Part shown: one piece after another, positions 59,985 to 64,000 of the stretch
How the letters are laid out: the number at the start of each line of letters is the position of its first letter
Numbering within the stretch: position 1 is the stretch's first letter
Assembly (NCBI RefSeq): GCF_001956295.1
Contig: NZ_MRTD01000001.1
Coordinates: 372,001-436,000, forward strand
DNA length: 64,000 nucleotides
Direction: 5' to 3'
From: Paenibacillus sp. FSL A5-0031
GTDB lineage: Bacteria > Bacillota > Bacilli > Paenibacillales > Paenibacillaceae
The notes under the pieces: generated by a model
Seen by the model: only the letters and a program-made list of their open reading frames with translations
Told to the model about the DNA's origin: nothing
Database searches by the model: none
Program-made: the position numbers and the translations under genes

Positions 59985-62900
59985 ATGATGACCATGAAAA
60001 AAGTTTTTTCATTATTCCTCGTCTTTGCATTGATCATGACGGCATCTGGTACGCTTGGCAAAAAAGAACATGCAGCGGCTGCAGAAGCGGTGGTCGCAGA
60101 GCTGCAAGCTGGCGATTATGAGAGCTCCGACGAAGTATGGGACTTCCTGCTGGGCGCTGAATTTCCCGGGGCGCAAGGAAGCTTTACAAGAGATCAGTCT
60201 GTATTCAAAACAGGTCTTTCTGCGGCCAAGGTGACTGGCGATTTTAACGGCGGCGGCTCTTACGTTGCACTGGAGCGGTATTTGACGAAACGAATAGTTC
60301 CGGCGGATGCGGTAAGCTTATCCTTTTGGGTGAAAACTGCGGATGCTGCATCGATTTATATTGTACTAATGGACGGAACGAACCAAAACCACTCGCAAAG
60401 GTTGGTGCTTCAGCCGACAACGGATTGGCAGAAGGTTACCGTAAATGCTTTTAATGCCGGCAGCGAATATACGCACTGGGGAGGCGCCAATGACGGAGCC
60501 TTTCATCCATCACTTAAGAAGATGACGATCAAGGTAGCACGGGCGGGACTGCGCACGGGGCTTAAGAGCGGCTCGGTATGGTTCGACGATCTCCGAATCA
60601 AGGTGACCGTACCTGACCTAGCCATCGCTCAAACGCAGGTTGGCAACGTATTTGCTGGTGCAAGCAAAGGCACTTTTGATGTATTAACAACGGGGGATAC
60701 CGTCACATGGCAAACCTATGATGCTTGGGGTGAGCCCGGTTTAACTGGAAGCTCGCCGGTTACCGGAGGAAAGATCAGGCTTGAGGTGCCGGTACAATCA
60801 GATGGCTATTATCGTTTAAAACTATCAGCTTATCAAGCGGGGACTTTGATTAAAACAACAGAGACGACATTCGCAGCTGTGCCAACGTTTGATTTGACAG
60901 CGGTGACGGCATCACCGTTTGGCGTACAGACGCATTTTGCACATAGCTGGAACCGCGAGATGCTTCCTTTGGTCAAGTATGCAGGAGCCAAAAGCGTGAG
61001 GGATGCGATGTTTTGGTCTGAGATCGAGCTAAAAAAAGGCATCTACACCTATAACCCCAAATTTACACTCTATATGGAGGGGCTACTGGAGAACAGCATC
61101 GATCCGCTGATGACCTTCGCTTTTTCCAATCAATTTTATGATAATTTCCAAACGCCTTATTCAGCAGAAGCTCACGCCGCCTATGCGAATTATACGAAAT
61201 CCGTACTGAACCGATTCGGCGGCCAAATCAAATGGGGAGAGATGTGGAACGAGTTCAACCTGCCCGGATTTGGAGGGAATGGGCCGGCTGCATCACAGCC
61301 CGATGTATACTTCAACCTAATGAAAGCAGGTTATGAGGCTGCCAAATCGGTGCGCCCTGATCTGAATGTGCTTGGAGGCGCGACCGCAGGCATTCCAGCC
61401 GAGTGGCTTGAAGATTTGTTCCAGCTCGGCGGGTTAAACTACATGGACACCTTATCCGTACATCCTTACCGTTATCCTGACAAGCCGGAGGGACTCCTTA
61501 ACGAGGTAACCTCGTTAAATCAACTGGTGAAAACCTATAACAACGGACAGACGAAACCCATCTGGTTCTCGGAAATTGGATGGCCGACGCAGCTTGACCC
61601 ACGCGGGGTGGATGAGAAGACGCAGGCTGCCTATTTGATTCGCACCTATGTACTTGGCATGGCAGCAGGAGTGGAGAAAATCTTCTGGTACGATCTGATG
61701 GACGACGGAACGGATAAAAAATATAACGAGCATAACTTCGGTATTATTCATAATGGCGGTGATCCGCTCGGCGCGTATACGCCAAAACCGGGTTATGTGG
61801 CGTTAGCGACGGTAGCGCGGCAGTTGACTGGCGCAAGCTTAACCGGTCAGGAGATTACAAACGGCATCTATCGCTATAAATTTAAGAAGGACCAGAAATC
61901 GATTCATGTGCTTTGGTCAGGGACGGATACCGAAACCGATCTGACTTTGAAAACAAATGGACCGCTGGTCGTAACGGACATGATGGGCCGTTCAGCTACC
62001 TATACGCCGAAGGACGGGGAAATTTACATTACGGCTTCAAGCGAACCTCTATTCATCCAAGGGAAAATCGATAAAGTCATGCAAGGAAGCAAATATAGGC
62101 TGAAGAGCGAACCATCCTTTACTGGTGATCCTATCAGCGTAACGTTATCCGTATACAAAGCATCATCTTGGAATCCGCCAAGCGCCCGCATTCAATTGCA
62201 AGGAGCAGTTCAAAATATACAGGCTTCTTCGGTCGGTACCTATCCTGCCGTATTTCAAGGAATAGGTGAGCCTGGCAGCTACACAGCAACGGCGGAGCTT
62301 GTCGTTGGCGGCAAAAAAATCGGCGCCTTAAAAAATACAGTGGTGATCAAGCAATCGGAGGAGCTTTCTGTCAAACATGTGCTGAAGGAGGGCAGCAACT
62401 TCCTGAGAGTTCGAATCGATAATACAAAGCCGGTTGATAGGCGGTTGACACAGATCGATTGGCAGGTGGGTGCGAATACCGAATCAGAAACTTATAATAC
62501 GGTGCTGCCTGGTTTTACGGATTATACAATTGATCTTCCAATTCCTGCACTGATAGAGGGAACTTTAACGCCTCACCAGCTTACCGTCAATTTGGATGAT
62601 GGCACCGTATTGTCTTCTTCAGGCAACTTGAGCAATATCGCTATCGCAAGTATGACGCCCATCATTAACCGCACGGTGCAGGTGGATGGGTCGATGGACG
62701 ATGTAACCGATCTCCCTGGCATCGACCTATTTGAGGAAGGCCATTCAAGAGTGGTGCCGCATAATGGGCCGGAGGATTTGAGCGGTAAGCTATGGGTTAC
62801 GTATGATAATGACCATCTCTATCTGTCGGCAAAGATCCATGACGATCTATTCTCGCAAACCAAATCAGGAGATGCGATTTGGAGCGGAGACAGCATTCAA

Positions 62901-63713
62901 TTCGCTATTTCTTTGGGAACGCCGGGAGAGGCGGCGGAATGGTATGAATACGGAATGGCGCTGACACCAAACGGACCGGAATTATATCGGTGGATGGCGA
63001 TGAGTGGTGTATTGACCGGACCGGTTACAAATCGCCAGCTCCAGATTACGAGAGATGAAACAAACAAGGATACGATCTACCGGCTCGCATTGCCTTGGAC
63101 GGAATTGTCGCCGATTATTCCGAGTGACGGGATTCTAAGCTTCTCCGCTCTTGTGAATGAGAATGACGGCAATGGACGCAAAGGATGGCTGGAGTGGGGC
63201 GGAGGCATCGGGTCCAATAAACAGTCTAAACTATTTAAGCCTATGTTGATCGGCGGCGCTGGTTCAGCAAGCGTTAGCGGTGTGACGCTTGACAGGAGCC
63301 TACTTGAGATGACTGCGGGTGACCCTGCAGTTGCACTTCTTGCCGCGGTGACGCCAGAGAATGCTGCGAGTAAAGAGGTAACGTGGACAACAAGCGATCC
63401 GAATGTTGCGACAGTAAATGCAGGGGAAGTTACGCCTGTCGGAGTGGGTACGGCAACGATAACGGTAACGACGATGGATGGTTTATTTACAGCCAGCTGC
63501 ATCGTTACAGTCACATCTGCTCCAGTCGTTGATCCGGAGGTGGAGACACCGATGCCTACTGAAATCGTGGAGCCTGGGTCAACAGAAACGCCAGAACCTA
63601 GTGAAACGGTAGTGCCAGTACCTAGTGAAACGCCAGAGCCGGGAAAGCCTGAAATAGCTCCGAATCCAGTGACTCCGGAGCCAACGACTAAAGCGCAAGA
63701 GAACGGAGCTTAA
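59985..63713 (+). CDS. Secreted multidomain glycoside hydrolase (clan GH-A type) with CBM9-like and Big2 domains
   Basis: A 1242-residue secreted enzyme. The signal peptide ends near AAAEA (about residue 35). A jelly-roll carbohydrate-binding domain follows (about 40-208), then a beta-sandwich (about 210-300) and a TIM barrel (about 305-650). The acid/base Glu423 lies in GEMWNEFNLPG and the nucleophile Glu530 in WFSEIGWPT, a clan GH-A arrangement such as GH39, GH5 or a relative. After further beta domains comes a CBM9-like domain (about 890-1090, QVDGSMDDVTDL, KLWVTYDNDHLYLSAKIHDD) and a Big2 domain (about 1096-1177). A Pro/Thr/Glu tail ends without SLH or LPxTG. It probably supplies the sugar imported by the preceding transporter. 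Substrate unknown. Confidence 0.85.
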   Translation: MMTMKKVFSLFLVFALIMTASGTLGKKEHAAAAEAVVAELQAGDYESSDEVWDFLLGAEFPGAQGSFTRDQSVFKTGLSAAKVTGDFNGGGSYVALERYLTKRIVPADAVSLSFWVKTADAASIYIVLMDGTNQNHSQRLVLQPTTDWQKVTVNAFNAGSEYTHWGGANDGAFHPSLKKMTIKVARAGLRTGLKSGSVWFDDLRIKVTVPDLAIAQTQVGNVFAGASKGTFDVLTTGDTVTWQTYDAWGEPGLTGSSPVTGGKIRLEVPVQSDGYYRLKLSAYQAGTLIKTTETTFAAVPTFDLTAVTASPFGVQTHFAHSWNREMLPLVKYAGAKSVRDAMFWSEIELKKGIYTYNPKFTLYMEGLLENSIDPLMTFAFSNQFYDNFQTPYSAEAHAAYANYTKSVLNRFGGQIKWGEMWNEFNLPGFGGNGPAASQPDVYFNLMKAGYEAAKSVRPDLNVLGGATAGIPAEWLEDLFQLGGLNYMDTLSVHPYRYPDKPEGLLNEVTSLNQLVKTYNNGQTKPIWFSEIGWPTQLDPRGVDEKTQAAYLIRTYVLGMAAGVEKIFWYDLMDDGTDKKYNEHNFGIIHNGGDPLGAYTPKPGYVALATVARQLTGASLTGQEITNGIYRYKFKKDQKSIHVLWSGTDTETDLTLKTNGPLVVTDMMGRSATYTPKDGEIYITASSEPLFIQGKIDKVMQGSKYRLKSEPSFTGDPISVTLSVYKASSWNPPSARIQLQGAVQNIQASSVGTYPAVFQGIGEPGSYTATAELVVGGKKIGALKNTVVIKQSEELSVKHVLKEGSNFLRVRIDNTKPVDRRLTQIDWQVGANTESETYNTVLPGFTDYTIDLPIPALIEGTLTPHQLTVNLDDGTVLSSSGNLSNIAIASMTPIINRTVQVDGSMDDVTDLPGIDLFEEGHSRVVPHNGPEDLSGKLWVTYDNDHLYLSAKIHDDLFSQTKSGDAIWSGDSIQFAISLGTPGEAAEWYEYGMALTPNGPELYRWMAMSGVLTGPVTNRQLQITRDETNKDTIYRLALPWTELSPIIPSDGILSFSALVNENDGNGRKGWLEWGGGIGSNKQSKLFKPMLIGGAGSASVSGVTLDRSLLEMTAGDPAVALLAAVTPENAASKEVTWTTSDPNVATVNAGEVTPVGVGTATITVTTMDGLFTASCIVTVTSAPVVDPEVETPMPTEIVEPGSTETPEPSETVVPVPSETPEPGKPEIAPNPVTPEPTTKAQENGA

Positions 63714-63835
63714 TAGATACACGTTGAAAGGCAGGAGATGAGCAGTTCGCCTTAATGGCGGTCTGCTCACTGTCACTACAATGGCGACAGAGGTCAGGGG
63801 CTAGCCGCCCCTCCTACTCGATTTGATGCCGAATG
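63714..63835. other. Short intergenic region after the glycosidase gene
   Basis: Contains a hairpin GAGCAG..CGCC / GGCG..CTGCTC (63739-63769) and a small one AGGGGC / GCCCCT (63796-63812). Neither has a T-run on either side, so termination is not certain. Confidence 0.4.
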
Positions 63836-64000
63836 TTAGACACTGTCGATAACCATCTTTTTGAGCGGTACCATCGATTCTTCCGGGACATAAAATTTGA
63901 ATTTATTGTCGCTGATTTGTCCAAGCAGTTGACGGCGGATCGGATCTGCATCCATTAATAGATGTTCGTCTGCCTGATGATAGTCAATTGGACGCATCCA
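63836..64000 (-). CDS. C-terminal end of an unidentified protein (5' end outside window)
   Basis: A minus-strand frame open to the right edge, 54 residues then a TAA. The sequence is protein-like (WMRPIDYHQADEHLLMDADP, DNKFKFYVPEESMVPLKKMV) and ends with MVIDSV. It is convergent with the glycosidase gene. Too short to assign a family. Confidence 0.6.
   Translation of the reverse strand, partial: WMRPIDYHQADEHLLMDADPIRRQLLGQISDNKFKFYVPEESMVPLKKMVIDSV

Overview
The window looks like a chromosomal segment of a Paenibacillaceae bacterium (Paenibacillus or a close relative). The reasons are moderate-to-low G+C with strong GGAGG ribosome binding sites, Bacillus-type gene order around dinG-tseB-dnaD-nth, SLH-domain and copper-amine-oxidase-like cell-wall proteins, and an AraC regulator / LplB-LplC type sugar transporter / secreted glycosidase cluster. 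No tRNA, rRNA, CRISPR array or intact insertion sequence was seen.

Layout. 1-10 kb (+): dinG (5' end outside the window), rex, mtaD and tseB overlap one another and end in a terminator; then an extracytoplasmic protein of unknown role paired with a shortened FtsH-like protease; then hbd-like dehydrogenase, ackA and dnaD. 10-12.4 kb: a MerR-methyltransferase fusion behind a typical 19-bp-spacer MerR promoter, a peptidase E gene, and a lipoprotein-like gene with an excisionase-type helix-turn-helix. 12.5-20 kb (-): mtnE, then a proline-specific T-box leader followed by proB-proA-proC-mtnW-mtnX-mtnB, so methionine salvage genes appear to lie in a proline-responsive transcript. 20-24.6 kb: a secreted unknown, mtnU, a LysR regulator divergent from leuC-leuD. 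24.6-34 kb (+): cell-wall amidase, GerMN lipoprotein, SLH protein, nth, a small unknown and a double-dynamin (DynA type) protein. 34-39.6 kb (+): a heterodimeric ABC exporter, purT behind a structured leader that pairs with its own Shine-Dalgarno sequence, and a DUF3886 protein. 39.7-45.8 kb: a small Cys protein, a 700-bp gene-poor stretch, parE-parC, a 55-codon gene convergent with and overlapping parC, and marR. 45.8-48.7 kb (-): RNA methyltransferase-like gene, RluA-type pseudouridine synthase, CapA-like protein. 48.9-51 kb (+): a zinc-ribbon-like small protein and araA, preceded by a sigma-A promoter, two AraR-like operators and three 41-bp tandem repeats. 51-53.3 kb: a methyltransferase, an unknown, and a heme-monooxygenase-like gene with a Fur box inside its promoter. 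53.3-63.7 kb: a decayed histidine kinase, then an AraC-type membrane regulator, two sugar ABC permeases, a lipoprotein binding protein and a 1242-residue secreted glycosidase, forming one oligosaccharide-uptake cluster. The last 165 bp hold the 3' end of an unidentified minus-strand gene.

How it fits together: there is genome maintenance (DinG, DnaD, Nth, ParE/ParC), redox and overflow metabolism (Rex, AckA, hydroxyacyl-CoA dehydrogenase), amino-acid supply (proline, leucine, methionine salvage), envelope upkeep, and carbohydrate use (araA and the 53.8-63.7 kb cluster). No single unmistakably new system was found. The strongest leads are the proline T-box reaching into methionine salvage, the araA leader repeats, the purT leader, the FtsH variant with its partner gene, and the small gene folded over the parC terminator. 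All functional assignments rest on motifs read by eye.
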